A stretch of DNA of 64,000 bases from Paracoccus aminovorans (lineage in GTDB: Bacteria; Pseudomonadota; Alphaproteobacteria; Rhodobacterales; Rhodobacteraceae), in assembly GCF_900005615.1 (NCBI RefSeq), contig NZ_LN832559.1, forward strand, positions 1,766,837 to 1,830,836. Direction: 5' to 3'. The notes beneath the pieces are model-generated. The model was given only the letters and a program-made list of their open reading frames with translations. It was not told the DNA's origin and ran no database searches. A program made the position numbers and the translations under genes. Position 1 is the stretch's first letter. The number at the start of each line of letters is the position of its first letter. Shown here piece after piece: positions 41,253 through 51,593 of this stretch.

Positions 41253-41846
41253 TCAAGCGGTTACCGGTCTCATACCCGCCAGCGCCGCCTCTGGCAAGGC
41301 CGCGAGCATCTGCGCGACGCTGAGCCCCAGCCGCGGATGGCGCCAGTTCGGCGCGACCTCGGCCAGGGGCGCCAGCACGAAGCCGCGGTCCTGCATCCGC
41401 GGATGCGGCAGGATCAGTTCGGGGGGCGCATGCAGCGCCTGCTCGGCGGGCGGCAGCCCGCGCCAGCGGTCCTGCACCGCCACGTCGGGCAGCACCAGAT
41501 CGCCATAGGCCAGCAGGTCCAGGTCCAGCCCGCGCGCCTGCCAGCGGGCCCCTTCGCGGCGGCGGCCGCATTCGGCCTCGATGGCGTGGAGCGCGTCCAG
41601 AAGCCGCTGCGGCGACAGATCGCAAAAAAGCGAAACCGCCGCGTTCACATAATCGGGACCGGAACCGGCAGGATGGGCCGGAGTGATCCAGAACCGGCTC
41701 ACGCCGGTCGTTACAACCTTAGGTAATTCCAGCAGTTTGTTCAGCGCAAATCGGATAGTATCCGCCGGTGCACCTGCCGAACTAGGCAGGTTTGCACCCA
41801 GCGCGACCAGGGCTAAGTTCGCATTCTTACTTGGGTTACGAGACAT
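41253..41846 (-). CDS. folK: 2-amino-4-hydroxy-6-hydroxymethyldihydropteridine pyrophosphokinase
   Basis: A 197-residue protein with ALGANL at the start, RFWITPAHPAGSGPDYVNAA-like substrate loops, and the signature RWQARGLDLDLLAYGD followed by LPHPRMQDRGFVL. It transfers pyrophosphate from ATP to the pterin in folate synthesis. The start is only 12 bp from the start of the divergent NYN-domain gene. The pair therefore must share very short, overlapping regulatory DNA, or folK has a leaderless message. Confidence 0.92.
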   Translation of the reverse strand: MSRNPSKNANLALVALGANLPSSAGAPADTIRFALNKLLELPKVVTTGVSRFWITPAHPAGSGPDYVNAAVSLFCDLSPQRLLDALHAIEAECGRRREGARWQARGLDLDLLAYGDLVLPDVAVQDRWRGLPPAEQALHAPPELILPHPRMQDRGFVLAPLAEVAPNWRHPRLGLSVAQMLAALPEAALAGMRPVTA

Positions 41847-41858
41847 CTCGGGGGAATC

Positions 41859-42413
41859 GTGTTTTACAAGGACGATCGGCTGGCGTTGTTCATCGACGGG
41901 TCGAACCTATACGCTGCGGCAAAGTCGCTGGGCTTCGACATCGACTACAAGCTGCTGCGACAGGAATTCGAGCGGCGCGGCAAGCTGATTCGCGCCTACT
42001 ACTATACGGCTCTGCTGGAAAACGAGGATTATTCACCGATCCGCCCGCTGGTCGACTGGCTGCATTACAACGGCTATTCCATGGTGACGAAGCCTGCCCG
42101 GGAATATACCGACGCGCTTGGCCGCCGCAAGGTCAAGGGCAACATGGACGTGGAACTGGTCATCAACGCCATGGAACTGGCGCCACGGCTGGACCATGCG
42201 GTGCTGTTTTCCGGCGACGGCGACTTCCGGCCGCTGGTCGAGGCGTTGCAGCGCCAGGGCGTGCGGGTCTCGGTGGTCTCGACCATGCGCTCGCAGCCGC
42301 CGATGATCGCCGACGAATTGCGCCGCCAGGCCGACAATTTCATCGAGCTGGACGCGCTGCGCGACATCATCGGCCGCCCGCCGCGCGAGACGGCGCCGGC
42401 CCAGGACGGCTGA
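41859..42413 (+). CDS. NYN-domain (LabA/DUF88) putative RNase
   Basis: A 184-residue protein with a GTG start at 41859 after GGGGGAATC. FIDGSNLY (Asp13), KGNMDVELVINAM and FSGDGDFRPLVEAL supply the acidic cluster of the NYN/PIN-like nuclease fold. Relatives are thought to process RNA, and LabA is tied to circadian output in cyanobacteria. It has no toxin-antitoxin partner and sits divergent from folK. Length is standard for single-domain members. Confidence 0.88.
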   Translation: MFYKDDRLALFIDGSNLYAAAKSLGFDIDYKLLRQEFERRGKLIRAYYYTALLENEDYSPIRPLVDWLHYNGYSMVTKPAREYTDALGRRKVKGNMDVELVINAMELAPRLDHAVLFSGDGDFRPLVEALQRQGVRVSVVSTMRSQPPMIADELRRQADNFIELDALRDIIGRPPRETAPAQDG

Positions 42414-42418
42414 GCCCC

Positions 42419-42436
42419 TCCCGGGGTCGCCCGGGA
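42419..42436. terminator. Hairpin between convergent genes
   Basis: A perfect 7-bp stem, TCCCGGG / CCCGGGA, with a GTCG loop fills the 23-bp gap between the NYN gene (+) and the fucosyltransferase-like gene (-). No T-run follows, so termination strength is uncertain. Confidence 0.4.
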
Positions 42437-44353
42437 TCAGCCCTGGCCCGGCGTCTGTTCGTGCAATGCGCGGCGGACGCTGCGCTCCAGCTGCAATTCC
42501 GGCCAAGCGGCCTCGGCTGCCCGCCGATGCCCCTCGGCGCGGGCGGCGTCGCCCGCTTCGGCGGCGCGGATCGCCTGGGAGAGGCGCAGCATGGCATTGT
42601 CCGGCGCCAGCGCCTGCGCCTTTTCCAGCCAGCGCCAGCCCGCCTTGCGGTTGCCGGCCGCGAAACAGGCATCCGCCAGCCGCTTGCTGGTCAGGAAATC
42701 GCCCGGCCGGAGGTCGTCCAGCCATTCCAGCAGCAGCATGGCCCGGCGCAGCCGCCCGTGCAGCCGCAGGACCGACGCGCAGAACCCAAGGCGCGCCGCA
42801 CCGTCCTGCCCCGGCAGATCCGGCTTGCCGCCCTGGGCCAGCGCGGCTTCGACCTCGGCCAGGTCCCCGGCCGAGGGGCGCATCTTGCGCCACATGTCGG
42901 GCCAGAGCAGCATCTCGCTGGTCAGGCCGGGATCGCGGACGAATTCCGCCCAGTCGATCCGCACCGCCCAAAGCGGCAGTGCCTTTTCCGCCGCGCCTTG
43001 CTGCGGGTCGGCCTGGGCGTAGAGCGGCAGCAGCGCGGGCGGAAAGCCCAGCTCTCGCGCCGCCCGGCCGCCGCCCGCCAGCAGCCGCAGCCCCAGTTGC
43101 GGCATGATCGGCCCGTCTGCGGAACGGCCGGTAAAGACCATGTTCAGAAAGGCCGCCTGCAACGCCGCCTCGTCCTGGGCCTCGGTCACCAGCAGCACCT
43201 GCCGGCACAGCGGCTTGTCGCGGTTGCGCATCAGCGCAGAGCCCAGCCCCTGCCGCGCCAGCCGCCGCGCCTTCTGGGTCCGACCCGCCGCCCAGGCCGC
43301 CGCCGCGAGTTCGCGATAGAGGAACGGAAACCGCTCCAGCAGGTCCTGCCGGTCCCCCAGCGCATCGACCAGCGCGCTGCCGCGCCCGGCCAGCGCGGCA
43401 TGGCGGGCGGCATAGCTTGCGGTCTGCGCCAGATCGCCCGACGCGAAGAAGCTGTCGGGGCGCGCGATCACCCGCTCCAGCAGCGCGTCGTATCCGGCGC
43501 GGCGCTCGGCATCCGTCAGCCCGTTGGGCAAGGGCAGGATGCGGCAACCGCCGATCACCGCGGCGGCGCGGGAAAAGGCGCTCTGGGCGGGCGCGCCGAC
43601 CTCGGCGCAGCCGGCCATCAGCAGCAACTCCAGCAGGTCGCGCTCGGCGGGGGTCAGGGCGGCGGTATCCAGAAGCGCGTCCGCCGCCAGCACCCGCGCG
43701 TCGCTCTGGCGCAGATGGGCGACGGCGGCGGGCGTGTCGGAAAAGGCGATGACCGGACCCCGATGCCGGGCGATGAAGATGCGGAAGAACTCGTCGGGCA
43801 CGTATTTCGCCGACCAGGAGGAATAGGACCAGGGATCGCCGTCCAGGATGTCGCCGCGCCGGACGTGGATGGCGATCGGCTGGCCGCCGCCGGCCCGCGC
43901 GATGACGCGCCGCGCCTCGTCCAGCGCCCGCGCCAGCCGCGGCGACAGCTGCAGGTCCTGCGCCACGGCACGCATCTCGGCGGCGACATCGGCTGGATCC
44001 TCGTCCAGGAAGCGCACGGTCTCGGACATGGCGTCGCATTCGTAGCGCCGCCCGTCGGCCAGGGCGCGGGCGAAGCCGGCGGCATTCATGCCCGGCGCGG
44101 CGGCGCGGACATTCTGCCAACCCGCGCGCGAGGGCGCCTCGTCCACGATCTCGATATGCGCGGCCACGAATTCCGGCGTCAGGAAATGCCGCGGATCGAC
44201 CAGTTCGGGATAGGGCCCATCGGGCTGGGACAGCCAGAGATAGCGGCCCCGGACCCCGAACTTGCGCGCCAGCCGCATGACGTTCAGCAGGCAGATCAGC
44301 CGGGCGCCGATCCGGTCCTGCCGGAATCCGATAAGTGCGACGTCCTTTGCCAT
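42437..44353 (-). CDS. Fucosyltransferase-like protein with helical-repeat C-terminus
   Basis: A 638-residue protein. The start at 44353 ([10 protein letters not shown]) is chosen because the frame upstream has no ribosome site. Residues 160-170 contain [10 protein letters not shown], the HxRRGD GDP-sugar-binding motif of alpha-1,2/alpha-1,6/O-fucosyltransferases, followed by VIAFSDTP (the paired SDD-like loop). The second half is Ala/Leu-rich helical repeats (e.g. [20 protein letters not shown]), TPR-like. There is no signal peptide. The likely role is transfer of fucose or a related sugar to a surface glycan or protein. No sugar-nucleotide genes are nearby, so the assignment rests on motif alone. 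Confidence 0.62.
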   Translation of the reverse strand: MAKDVALIGFRQDRIGARLICLLNVMRLARKFGVRGRYLWLSQPDGPYPELVDPRHFLTPEFVAAHIEIVDEAPSRAGWQNVRAAAPGMNAAGFARALADGRRYECDAMSETVRFLDEDPADVAAEMRAVAQDLQLSPRLARALDEARRVIARAGGGQPIAIHVRRGDILDGDPWSYSSWSAKYVPDEFFRIFIARHRGPVIAFSDTPAAVAHLRQSDARVLAADALLDTAALTPAERDLLELLLMAGCAEVGAPAQSAFSRAAAVIGGCRILPLPNGLTDAERRAGYDALLERVIARPDSFFASGDLAQTASYAARHAALAGRGSALVDALGDRQDLLERFPFLYRELAAAAWAAGRTQKARRLARQGLGSALMRNRDKPLCRQVLLVTEAQDEAALQAAFLNMVFTGRSADGPIMPQLGLRLLAGGGRAARELGFPPALLPLYAQADPQQGAAEKALPLWAVRIDWAEFVRDPGLTSEMLLWPDMWRKMRPSAGDLAEVEAALAQGGKPDLPGQDGAARLGFCASVLRLHGRLRRAMLLLEWLDDLRPGDFLTSKRLADACFAAGNRKAGWRWLEKAQALAPDNAMLRLSQAIRAAEAGDAARAEGHRRAAEAAWPELQLERSVRRALHEQTPGQG

Positions 44354-44447
44354 ACCAAACCGTCCAGCCGATCCCCGAGGCGGGTTGCAACCGCGCCGGC
44401 TCCTGCCTATCAGGACGTGCCGCCATCCAACAGCACGGATTTCCCAC

Positions 44448-46469
44448 ATGGACATCGCCGCACGCCGCAAGGCCGATCCCGCTCACTGGGGCCTCGCCAC
44501 CGCCATCCGCGCCCTCGCCATGGACGCGGTCGAGGCCGCGAACTCGGGCCATCCCGGCATGCCGATGGGCATGGCCGACGTGGCCACGGTCCTGTTCCGC
44601 GACCACCTGAAATTCGACGCCGCCGCCCCGAACTGGTTCAACCGCGACCGTTTCGTGCTGTCGGCCGGCCATGGCTCGATGCTGATCTATGCCCTGCTGC
44701 ACCTGACCGGCTACGAGCAGATGAGCCTCGACCAGATCCGGAACTTCCGCCAATGGGGCGCGATCACCGCCGGCCACCCGGAATACGGCCATGTCGAGGG
44801 GGTCGAGACCACGACCGGTCCCCTGGGCCAGGGCATCGCCACCGCCGTCGGCATGGCCATCGCCGAAGAAGCGATGCGCGCCCAGTTCGGCGCCGATCTG
44901 TGCAGCCACAAGACCTGGGTCATCGCCGGCGACGGCTGCCTGATGGAGGGCATCAGCCAGGAGGCCATCGCGCTTGCCGGCCACCAGAAGCTCGGCAACC
45001 TGATCGTGCTCTGGGACGACAACGACATCACCATCGACGGACGGGTGTCGCTGTCGGATTCGACCGACCAGGCCAAGCGCTTCCAGGCCTCGGGCTGGCG
45101 CACGCTCGCCTGCGACGGCCATGACCCGGCCGACATCGCCCGCGCGCTGGCCGATGCCGCCTCGGGCGCCGACGGCCGCCCGGTGCTGGTTGCCTGCAAG
45201 ACGGTGATCGGCTATGGCGCACCGAAGAAGCAGGACACCTCGGGCGCGCATGGCTCGCCCCTGGGCGCCGAAGAGATCGCCGCCGTCCGCGCCGCCTATG
45301 GCTGGGAACACGGCCCCTTCGTCGTCCCCGAGGACATCCTGGCCGAATGGCGCGCCATCGGCGCCCGCGGCCGCGCGGAACGCGAAGCCTGGGCCGCCCG
45401 GGTCGACGCCGCCCCGAACCGCGACGAATTCGCCCGTCGCATCTCGGGCGTGCCCAGCGACCGGCTCGGCCCCACCATCGCCGCGCTCAAGGAACAGGCG
45501 CTGGCCTCCAAGCCCAAGGTCGCGACCCGCAAGGCCAGCGAAATGGTGCTGGAGGTGGTCAACCCCGAACTGCCCGAAACCATCGGCGGCTCGGCGGACC
45601 TGACCGGCTCGAACAACACCAGGACCAAGGACCTGGGCGTGTTCGACCCGCAGAACCGCAAGGGCCGCTACATCAACTACGGCATCCGCGAACACGGCAT
45701 GGCGGCGGCGATGAACGGCATCTGGCTGCACGGCGGCCTGCGCCCCTATGGCGGCACCTTCATGTGCTTCACCGACTACGCCCGCGGCGCCATGCGGCTG
45801 TCGGCGCTGATGGGCCTGCCGGTGGTCTATGTCATGACCCATGACAGCATCGGCCTGGGCGAGGACGGCCCGACCCACCAGCCGGTCGAGCATCTGGCCA
45901 TGCTACGCGCGACGCCGAACACGCTGACCTTCCGCCCCTGCGACCTGATCGAGACCGCCGAGGCCTGGGAAATCGCGCTGTCGAGCGAAACCACCCCCTC
46001 GGTCCTGGCGCTGTCGCGCCAGAACCTGCCGACCCTGCGCGAGACCGCGGGCGAGAACCTGACCGCGAAGGGCGCCTATGTCCTGCGCGAGGCCTCGAAG
46101 AAGGCGCCCGAGGTCATCCTGATGGCCACCGGCTCGGAGGTCGAGATCGCCGTCGCCGCCCGCGAGGCGCTGGAAGCCAAGGGCATTCCGACCCGCGTCG
46201 TCTCGGTGCCCTCGATGGAGCTTTTCCGCGACCAGCCGGAAAGCTACCGCCGGCAGGTGCTGCCCAAGGGCCCGGTCCGCGTCGCCATCGAGGCGGCGGT
46301 GCGCCAGCCCTGGGACTGGCTGCTGCTGGGCGAAGGCGGCAAGGAAAAGAAGGCGGGCTTCATCGGCATGACCGGTTTCGGCGCCTCGGCCCCGGCCCCG
46401 GCCCTCTACAAGGCGTTCGGCATCACCGCCGAGGCCGCCGTCGACGAAGCCCGCCGCCTGCTCGGCTGA
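44448..46469 (+). CDS. tkt: Transketolase
   Basis: A 673-residue thiamine diphosphate enzyme. [15 protein letters not shown] and the [16 protein letters not shown] region form the N-domain, [13 protein letters not shown] the ThDP/Mg site, and [16 protein letters not shown] the pyrimidine-domain motif with catalytic His. It moves two-carbon units in the pentose phosphate and Calvin pathways. No cbb genes adjoin it, so it is probably the housekeeping copy. The start at 44448 lacks a strong ribosome site but gives the normal family length. A GC hairpin follows the stop. Confidence 0.95.
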   Translation: MDIAARRKADPAHWGLATAIRALAMDAVEAANSGHPGMPMGMADVATVLFRDHLKFDAAAPNWFNRDRFVLSAGHGSMLIYALLHLTGYEQMSLDQIRNFRQWGAITAGHPEYGHVEGVETTTGPLGQGIATAVGMAIAEEAMRAQFGADLCSHKTWVIAGDGCLMEGISQEAIALAGHQKLGNLIVLWDDNDITIDGRVSLSDSTDQAKRFQASGWRTLACDGHDPADIARALADAASGADGRPVLVACKTVIGYGAPKKQDTSGAHGSPLGAEEIAAVRAAYGWEHGPFVVPEDILAEWRAIGARGRAEREAWAARVDAAPNRDEFARRISGVPSDRLGPTIAALKEQALASKPKVATRKASEMVLEVVNPELPETIGGSADLTGSNNTRTKDLGVFDPQNRKGRYINYGIREHGMAAAMNGIWLHGGLRPYGGTFMCFTDYARGAMRLSALMGLPVVYVMTHDSIGLGEDGPTHQPVEHLAMLRATPNTLTFRPCDLIETAEAWEIALSSETTPSVLALSRQNLPTLRETAGENLTAKGAYVLREASKKAPEVILMATGSEVEIAVAAREALEAKGIPTRVVSVPSMELFRDQPESYRRQVLPKGPVRVAIEAAVRQPWDWLLLGEGGKEKKAGFIGMTGFGASAPAPALYKAFGITAEAAVDEARRLLG

Positions 46470-46475
46470 CCATCC

Positions 46476-46501
46476 GGGCCGCGCCCCGCAAGGCGCGGCC
46501 C
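46476..46501 (+). terminator. GC-rich hairpin after transketolase
   Basis: A perfect 10-bp stem, GGGCCGCGCC / GGCGCGGCCC, with a 6-nt loop starts 7 nt after the tkt stop. No T-run follows. The 190-bp gap to the next gene holds nothing else recognisable. Confidence 0.5.
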
Positions 46502-46660
46502 AGGCCCCAACCAGGGCACCATTTTCCGTCGTTTCCTTGCCGCAACGCCGCCCCGGCAGCAACCGCCGCGCCTGCCGCCGTTTCCCCGATCCCCCTGCGA
46601 CGGCACCACCCGGCGATGCGTCGCGCCATAGCCCGATCCGAGCCAGAAGCGGATGCCGCC

Positions 46661-47587
46661 ATGACCTCGCCCGACCCCACGCCCGGCGCCTTGCCGCCGA
46701 TCCTCGCCCCTGCGGGCGATCCGGCGCGGCCCACGCAATTGCACGGCATCCTGCTGTTGCTGCTGGCGATCTTCATGTTCACGCTGATGGATGCGACCGG
46801 CAAGCATCTCTCGTCGCTCTACCATCCGGTGCAGGTGATCTGGGTGCGTTTCGTCATCAACCTGACCATCGTCGCGGCGATCCTTGCGCCGCGGCTGCGC
46901 AGCACCCTGACCACCCGGCGCCCGGTGGTGCAGGTCTTTCGCGGCGTGACGCAGCTCGCCTCGGGCCTGCTGTTCTTCAGTTCGCTGCAGTTCATCGGCC
47001 TGGCCGAGGCGACCGCGATCATGGACATCAACCCGGTGCTGATCACGCTGGGCGCCGCGCTTTTTCTGGGCGAATCCATCGGCATCCGCCGCATCCTCGG
47101 CATCCTGGCCGCGCTTTGCGGCGCCATGATCGTCATTCGCCCGGGTGCCGGCGTCTTTCATCCCGCCGCGATCCTGGCGCTGATCGCCGCCGGCACCTAT
47201 GCGGCCGGCGCGCTGCTGACCCGCACCGCCCGCAGCGATTCCACCGCCACCTCGGTCCTGTGGTCGGCGCTGGTCGGCTCGGTGCTGACCTCGTTGGCGG
47301 TGCCGTTCTTCTGGCAGCCGATCGCGGCGAAGGACCTCTGGGCCTTCCTGCTGCTCGGCGGGTTCGGCACCGTGGCGCAGGCGCTGCTGATCCGCGCCTT
47401 CGCCCTGGCCGAGGCCGCCGCCATCGCCCCCTTCGGCTATACCGGGCTGATCTGGGCGGGGTTGTGGGGCTGGCTGTTCTGGGGCAACCTGCCGGATCTC
47501 TGGACCCTGGCCGGCGCGTTGATCATCGTGGGCGCCGGGCTGTATGTCTGGATGCGCGAGGCCCGCGCGATGAACCGGGCCGTCTGA
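46661..47587 (+). CDS. DMT-superfamily (EamA) transporter
   Basis: A 308-residue protein with ten predicted helices in two EamA repeats (about 25-155 and 165-295). Family features are LMDATGKHL in helix 1 and EATAIMDINPVLITLGAALFL, in two pieces, in the first repeat. It exports a small metabolite or amino acid; substrate unknown. An in-frame ATG at 46616 would add 15 residues. The later start is preferred because the added part is charged and unlike the family. Confidence 0.85.
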   Translation: MTSPDPTPGALPPILAPAGDPARPTQLHGILLLLLAIFMFTLMDATGKHLSSLYHPVQVIWVRFVINLTIVAAILAPRLRSTLTTRRPVVQVFRGVTQLASGLLFFSSLQFIGLAEATAIMDINPVLITLGAALFLGESIGIRRILGILAALCGAMIVIRPGAGVFHPAAILALIAAGTYAAGALLTRTARSDSTATSVLWSALVGSVLTSLAVPFFWQPIAAKDLWAFLLLGGFGTVAQALLIRAFALAEAAAIAPFGYTGLIWAGLWGWLFWGNLPDLWTLAGALIIVGAGLYVWMREARAMNRAV

Positions 47588-47598
47588 ACAGGACCGCG

Positions 47599-48489
47599 AT
47601 GAGCGAGACCGACACGACCGAGCCGGTGGCCCTGCGCGACCGCATCGCCAACGGCGCCTTCCTGGCCGTGATGGCCCTGGCCCGCGCCCTGCCCTATCGC
47701 CGCCGCATCCCGGCGATGGGCTGGTTCTTTGCCCATGTGCTGGGACCGCTGGCCGGCTGGCGCAAGCGCATCCGCGCCAATCTCGCCATGGCCCGGCCCG
47801 ACCTGACCCCGGCCGAGTTGCGCCATCTGCTGCGTGCGGTCCCGGAAAACGCCGGCCGCTCGCTGGCGGAAATCTATTCCGGCGCCGAATTCACCGATCG
47901 CATCCACGCCGCCGATCCGCTGACCGGGCCCGGCCTGCCGGCGCTGGAGCAGGCCGCCCAGGCCGGCCGGCCGGTGATCCTGGCCGTGGCGCATTTCGGC
48001 AATTACGACGCCATGCGCGCCGCGCTGGCCGGCCGCGGCTGGCCGGTCGGCGCCCTCTACCGGCCGATGAACAACGAGGCCTTCAACCGCCACTACATCC
48101 CCGCCATGCGCGCCATCGCCGAGCCGATGTTCCCGCGCGGCCGCGCCGGCCTGGCCGCCATGCTGCGCTTTCTCAAGGGCGGCGGCTGGATGGCGCTGGG
48201 CTTCGACCAGTTCGACGACCACGGCGCCGAACTGCGCTTCTTCGGCCTGCCGACCAGGACCGTGCTGACACCGGCGGAGCTGGCGATCCGCTACGACGCG
48301 CTGATCCTGCCGGTCGCGGGCGTGCGCCAGCCCGACGGGATCAGCTTCCGGGTCGAGGTCGGCGCGCCGATCCCGCACAGCGATCCGGCAACGATGATGC
48401 AGGCACTGAACGACGACCTGGAACGGCTGGTCCGCGCGCATATGGCGCAGTGGTTCTGGGTGCATCGGCGCTGGAAACGCCGGCGCTAG
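47599..48489 (+). CDS. Lauroyl/lysophospholipid acyltransferase family protein (LpxL-like)
   Basis: A 296-residue protein with one N-terminal hydrophobic segment and the acyltransferase core VAHFGNYDAMRAAL, where His replaces the usual HxGN...E form as AHFGNYD. Later motifs are PRGRAGLAAMLRFLKGGG and LGFDQFDDHGAELRFFG. The D of HxxxxD is present. The family adds secondary acyl chains to lipid A or acylates lysolipids at the inner membrane. It lies 11 bp after the DMT gene and 97 bp before accB, next to fatty-acid synthesis genes. AGGA precedes the start. Confidence 0.82.
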   Translation: MSETDTTEPVALRDRIANGAFLAVMALARALPYRRRIPAMGWFFAHVLGPLAGWRKRIRANLAMARPDLTPAELRHLLRAVPENAGRSLAEIYSGAEFTDRIHAADPLTGPGLPALEQAAQAGRPVILAVAHFGNYDAMRAALAGRGWPVGALYRPMNNEAFNRHYIPAMRAIAEPMFPRGRAGLAAMLRFLKGGGWMALGFDQFDDHGAELRFFGLPTRTVLTPAELAIRYDALILPVAGVRQPDGISFRVEVGAPIPHSDPATMMQALNDDLERLVRAHMAQWFWVHRRWKRRR

Positions 48490-48586
48490 GCGGCGAAACC
48501 CTTTCCCTCGGGTTGTAGTCCGGTTTATAAGCCCCGCAAACCGCCGCGCACAGAACGCGGCCCCGCAACAAAATCCAGAGGACGGC

Positions 48587-49102
48587 ATGAGCGACGATTC
48601 CAAAGAAGCTGGTCACGAAAAGCGCCATCACGAAGGCGACGTCGCCTTCATCCAGGCCCTTGCCGAGCTGCTCAATCGCAACGAGCTGACCGAACTGTCC
48701 GTCAAGCGCGAATACGACGAAAACGACCGCCTGACCGTCAGCCTGTCGAAACAGGTGAAGCAGCAGGTCGTGCAGGCCATGGTCTCTCCCGCCGCCGCCC
48801 CGGTCGCGCCGGCGGCCCTTCCCAGCGCCGGCCCTGCCGTCGGCGCCGCCGAGGACCCGGCCAGCCTGCCCGGCGTCGTGACCTCGCCCATGGTCGGCAC
48901 CGCCTATCTGGCCGCCGAACCCGGCGCGCCCGCCTTTGTCAGCATCGGCCAGCAGGTCAAGGAAGGCGAGACGCTGATGATCGTCGAGGCGATGAAGACC
49001 ATGAACCACATCCCCTCGCCCCGCTCGGGCACGGTCAAGCGCATCCTCGTCGACGACGGCAGCCCGGTCGAGTTCGGCGCCCCCCTGATGGTCGTCGAGT
49101 GA
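48587..49102 (+). CDS. accB: Biotin carboxyl carrier protein of acetyl-CoA carboxylase
   Basis: A 171-residue protein with a helical N-terminal part, an Ala/Pro linker (about 68-95) and a biotinyl domain. The domain has [16 protein letters not shown], and [14 protein letters not shown] places the biotinylated lysine at Lys137. It carries CO2 for malonyl-CoA formation. It is co-directional with accC 7 bp downstream. CCAGAGGACGGC precedes the start. Confidence 0.95.
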   Translation: MSDDSKEAGHEKRHHEGDVAFIQALAELLNRNELTELSVKREYDENDRLTVSLSKQVKQQVVQAMVSPAAAPVAPAALPSAGPAVGAAEDPASLPGVVTSPMVGTAYLAAEPGAPAFVSIGQQVKEGETLMIVEAMKTMNHIPSPRSGTVKRILVDDGSPVEFGAPLMVVE

Positions 49103-49109
49103 GGCGCGG

Positions 49110-50459
49110 ATGTTCGACAAGATCCTGATCGCCAATCGCGGCGAGATCGCGCTGCGCGTGATCCGCGCCTGCCGCGAGATGGGCATCGCCACCGTCGCGG
49201 TGCATTCCACCGCCGACGCCGACGCGATGCATGTGCGCATGGCCGACGAATCCGTCTGCATCGGTCCGCCGCCCTCGACCGACAGCTACCTGTCGCAGCC
49301 GGCCATCATCTCGGCCTGCGAGATCACCGGCGCCCAGGCCATCCATCCGGGCTATGGCTTCCTGTCCGAAAACGCCGGCTTCGTGCAGATGGTCGAGGAT
49401 CACGGCATCACCTTCATCGGCCCCTCGGCCGAACACATCCGCATCATGGGCGACAAGATCACCGCCAAGGAGACCGCGAAATCGCTGGGCATCCCGGTGG
49501 TCCCCGGCTCGGAGGGCGGCGTGGCGGACGTGACCGCGGCCAGGCGCGTCGCGGCCGAGATCGGCTACCCGGTGATCATCAAGGCCACCGCCGGCGGCGG
49601 CGGCCGCGGCATGAAGGTGGCGCTGGACGAGGCGGCGCTGGAGACCGCCTTCCGCACCGCCCGCGCCGAGGCCAAGGCCGCCTTCGGCAACGACGAGGTC
49701 TATATCGAGAAATACCTGCAACGCCCGCGCCATATCGAGATCCAGGTCTTCGGCGACGGTCGCGGCCGCGCGGTCCACCTGGGCGAGCGCGACTGTTCGC
49801 TGCAGCGCCGCCACCAGAAGGTGCTGGAAGAGGCCCCCGGCCCCGTCATCACCCCCGAACAGCGCGCCCGCATCGGCGGCATCTGCGCCAATGCCATGGC
49901 CAAGCTGGGCTATCGCGGCGCCGGCACCATCGAGTTCCTGTTCGAGGACGGCGAGTTCTACTTCATCGAGATGAACACGCGCCTGCAGGTCGAACATCCG
50001 GTGACCGAGGCGATCTTCGGCGTCGACCTGGTGCGCCAGCAGATCCTGGTCGCCTCGGGCGAAGAGATGGAGTTCCGCCAGGAGGATCTGACCATCCAGG
50101 GCCATGCCATCGAGGTGCGGATCAACGCCGAGAAGCTGCCGAACTTCACCCCCTCGCCCGGCACCATCTCGCAATACCATGCCCCCGGGGGCCTGGGCGT
50201 GCGGATGGACAGCGCCATCTATGACGGCTACCGCATCCCGCCCTATTACGACAGCCTGATCGGCAAGCTGATCGTGCACGGCCGCGACCGGCCCGAGGCG
50301 CTGGCGCGGCTGAACCGGGCGCTGGACGAGCTGATCGTGGACGGGGTCGACACCACCATCCCGCTGTTCCGCGCGCTGCTTCAGAACCCCGACATCCGGC
50401 AGGGCGACTATTCGATCCACTGGCTGGAACGCTGGCTGGCCGAGATGGCCAGCGCCTGA
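49110..50459 (+). CDS. accC: Biotin carboxylase subunit of acetyl-CoA carboxylase
   Basis: A 449-residue ATP-grasp enzyme. [15 protein letters not shown] opens the protein, [11 protein letters not shown] and [12 protein letters not shown] (glycine-rich ATP loop) are in place, and [16 protein letters not shown] holds the catalytic and metal-binding residues. It carboxylates biotin on AccB using bicarbonate and ATP. Length equals that of the stand-alone subunit, and the gene is coupled to accB. Confidence 0.96.
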   Translation: MFDKILIANRGEIALRVIRACREMGIATVAVHSTADADAMHVRMADESVCIGPPPSTDSYLSQPAIISACEITGAQAIHPGYGFLSENAGFVQMVEDHGITFIGPSAEHIRIMGDKITAKETAKSLGIPVVPGSEGGVADVTAARRVAAEIGYPVIIKATAGGGGRGMKVALDEAALETAFRTARAEAKAAFGNDEVYIEKYLQRPRHIEIQVFGDGRGRAVHLGERDCSLQRRHQKVLEEAPGPVITPEQRARIGGICANAMAKLGYRGAGTIEFLFEDGEFYFIEMNTRLQVEHPVTEAIFGVDLVRQQILVASGEEMEFRQEDLTIQGHAIEVRINAEKLPNFTPSPGTISQYHAPGGLGVRMDSAIYDGYRIPPYYDSLIGKLIVHGRDRPEALARLNRALDELIVDGVDTTIPLFRALLQNPDIRQGDYSIHWLERWLAEMASA

Positions 50460-50493
50460 CGGTGACGGGCGGGCGGCGACAGGCGGCCCCGGC

Positions 50494-51132
50494 ATGAGCG
50501 GCGGGCTGACCGCCGAAGGCATGCTGGCCGCCTATGCCCAGGGCGTGTTCCCGATGGCGCAATCCGCTTCGGACCCGCAACTCTATTGGTTCGAGCCCGG
50601 CCTGCGCGGCATCCTGCCGGTGGGTGGGGTGCATGTTTCGCGCTCGATGCGGCGCTTTCTGCGGCATTGCGGCTGGCGGGCCAGCATCGACCGCGACTTT
50701 TCCGGCGTGGTCGCGGGCTGCGCCGATCGCCCGGAAACCTGGATCAACCCGCCGCTGCTTTCGCTGTATCAGGACCTGTTCCGACGCGGCCATGCCCATT
50801 CGGTCGAGGTCTGGGACGGCGAGACGCTGATCGGCGGCATGTTCGGGCTGGTGCTGGGCGGGACCTTTTTCGCCGAAAGCATGTTCTCGCGCCGGACCAA
50901 TGCCTCAAAGGCGGCGATGATCTGGGTCTCGGGGCATCTGGCGCGCTGCGGCTTCACGCTGTGGGACACGCAATACCCGAACCCGCACCTGGTCTCGATG
51001 GGGGGGCAGACCATCCCGCGCATGGAATATCGCCGGCGGCTGGCCGCGGCGCTGCGGCAGCCGGCCGAATTCCTCGCGCATCCGCTGCCGGACGCTCAGG
51101 CCTTGTCGCAGGAAATCACCCAGACATCGTAG
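50494..51132 (+). CDS. aat: Leucyl/phenylalanyl-tRNA-protein transferase
   Basis: A 212-residue protein. LLAAYAQGVFPM and WFEPGLRGILP mark the Aat N-terminus; FAESMFSRRTNASK and DTQYPNPHLVSMGG are core motifs. It appends Leu or Phe to proteins with N-terminal Arg or Lys, marking them for ClpAP. It starts 34 bp after accC. Its last 37 nt overlap the DUF2155 gene on the opposite strand. ClpX and ClpP are encoded nearby; the ClpS/ClpA partners of this pathway are not in the window. Confidence 0.93.
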   Translation: MSGGLTAEGMLAAYAQGVFPMAQSASDPQLYWFEPGLRGILPVGGVHVSRSMRRFLRHCGWRASIDRDFSGVVAGCADRPETWINPPLLSLYQDLFRRGHAHSVEVWDGETLIGGMFGLVLGGTFFAESMFSRRTNASKAAMIWVSGHLARCGFTLWDTQYPNPHLVSMGGQTIPRMEYRRRLAAALRQPAEFLAHPLPDAQALSQEITQTS

Positions 51133-51593
51133 CGCGAATCGTCCAGCGCCGAGAGCGCGGGCGCCGAGGCGATCATCCAGCCGGAAAACACCCGCTTGTT
51201 GGCGCGGCTGTCGATGATCGTCAGCTCGGCATAGGCATCCGAGCTGGGATCGGCGGCAGGAAAGCGGCACTCCCCCAGGCTGACCTGAAGACGGCCGAAT
51301 TCCAGGGACTGGCCTATGGCCAGGTCGAAATCCTGGGTCTGGCCGGTGATCTTGTCCAGTCCGCGCAACTGTGCACCCTTGCCGGCGGCGGTTTCCGGGC
51401 CGCGGGCGGCCTCGGCCGCGCGCTGCCGCTCGGCCGCCGAGGGTTCGGCCGGGACCACGGCATCGGGGTCGTCGCTGAAGGCCGGATCGACCATCAGCTG
51501 CCGCTCCTCTGGCGGTTGCTCCTCCTCCTGCGCCAGCACCGGGCTGGCGGCCAGCAGCAGGCAGAGGCAGGCGCGGGTCAGAAGGTCAGTCAT
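51096..51593 (-). CDS. DUF2155 exported protein
   Basis: A 165-residue protein with a signal peptide (LLTRACLCLLLAASPVLAQ), an acidic/Glu-Pro linker of about 50 residues, and a DUF2155 domain containing LRGLDKITGQTQDFDL, LGECRFP and FSGWMIASAPALSAL. It is presumably periplasmic. It overlaps mlaD by 4 nt upstream and aat by 37 nt convergently. The domain is widespread in alphaproteobacteria without known function; the mlaD linkage suggests an envelope role. Confidence 0.83.
   Translation of the reverse strand: MTDLLTRACLCLLLAASPVLAQEEEQPPEERQLMVDPAFSDDPDAVVPAEPSAAERQRAAEAARGPETAAGKGAQLRGLDKITGQTQDFDLAIGQSLEFGRLQVSLGECRFPAADPSSDAYAELTIIDSRANKRVFSGWMIASAPALSALDDSRYDVWVISCDKA

Noticed and set aside
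42033..45893. 1286-codon minus-strand open frame across the fucosyltransferase-like and tkt genes
   Set aside because: It runs through unrelated genes in a wrong frame, with no start signal and no motif.
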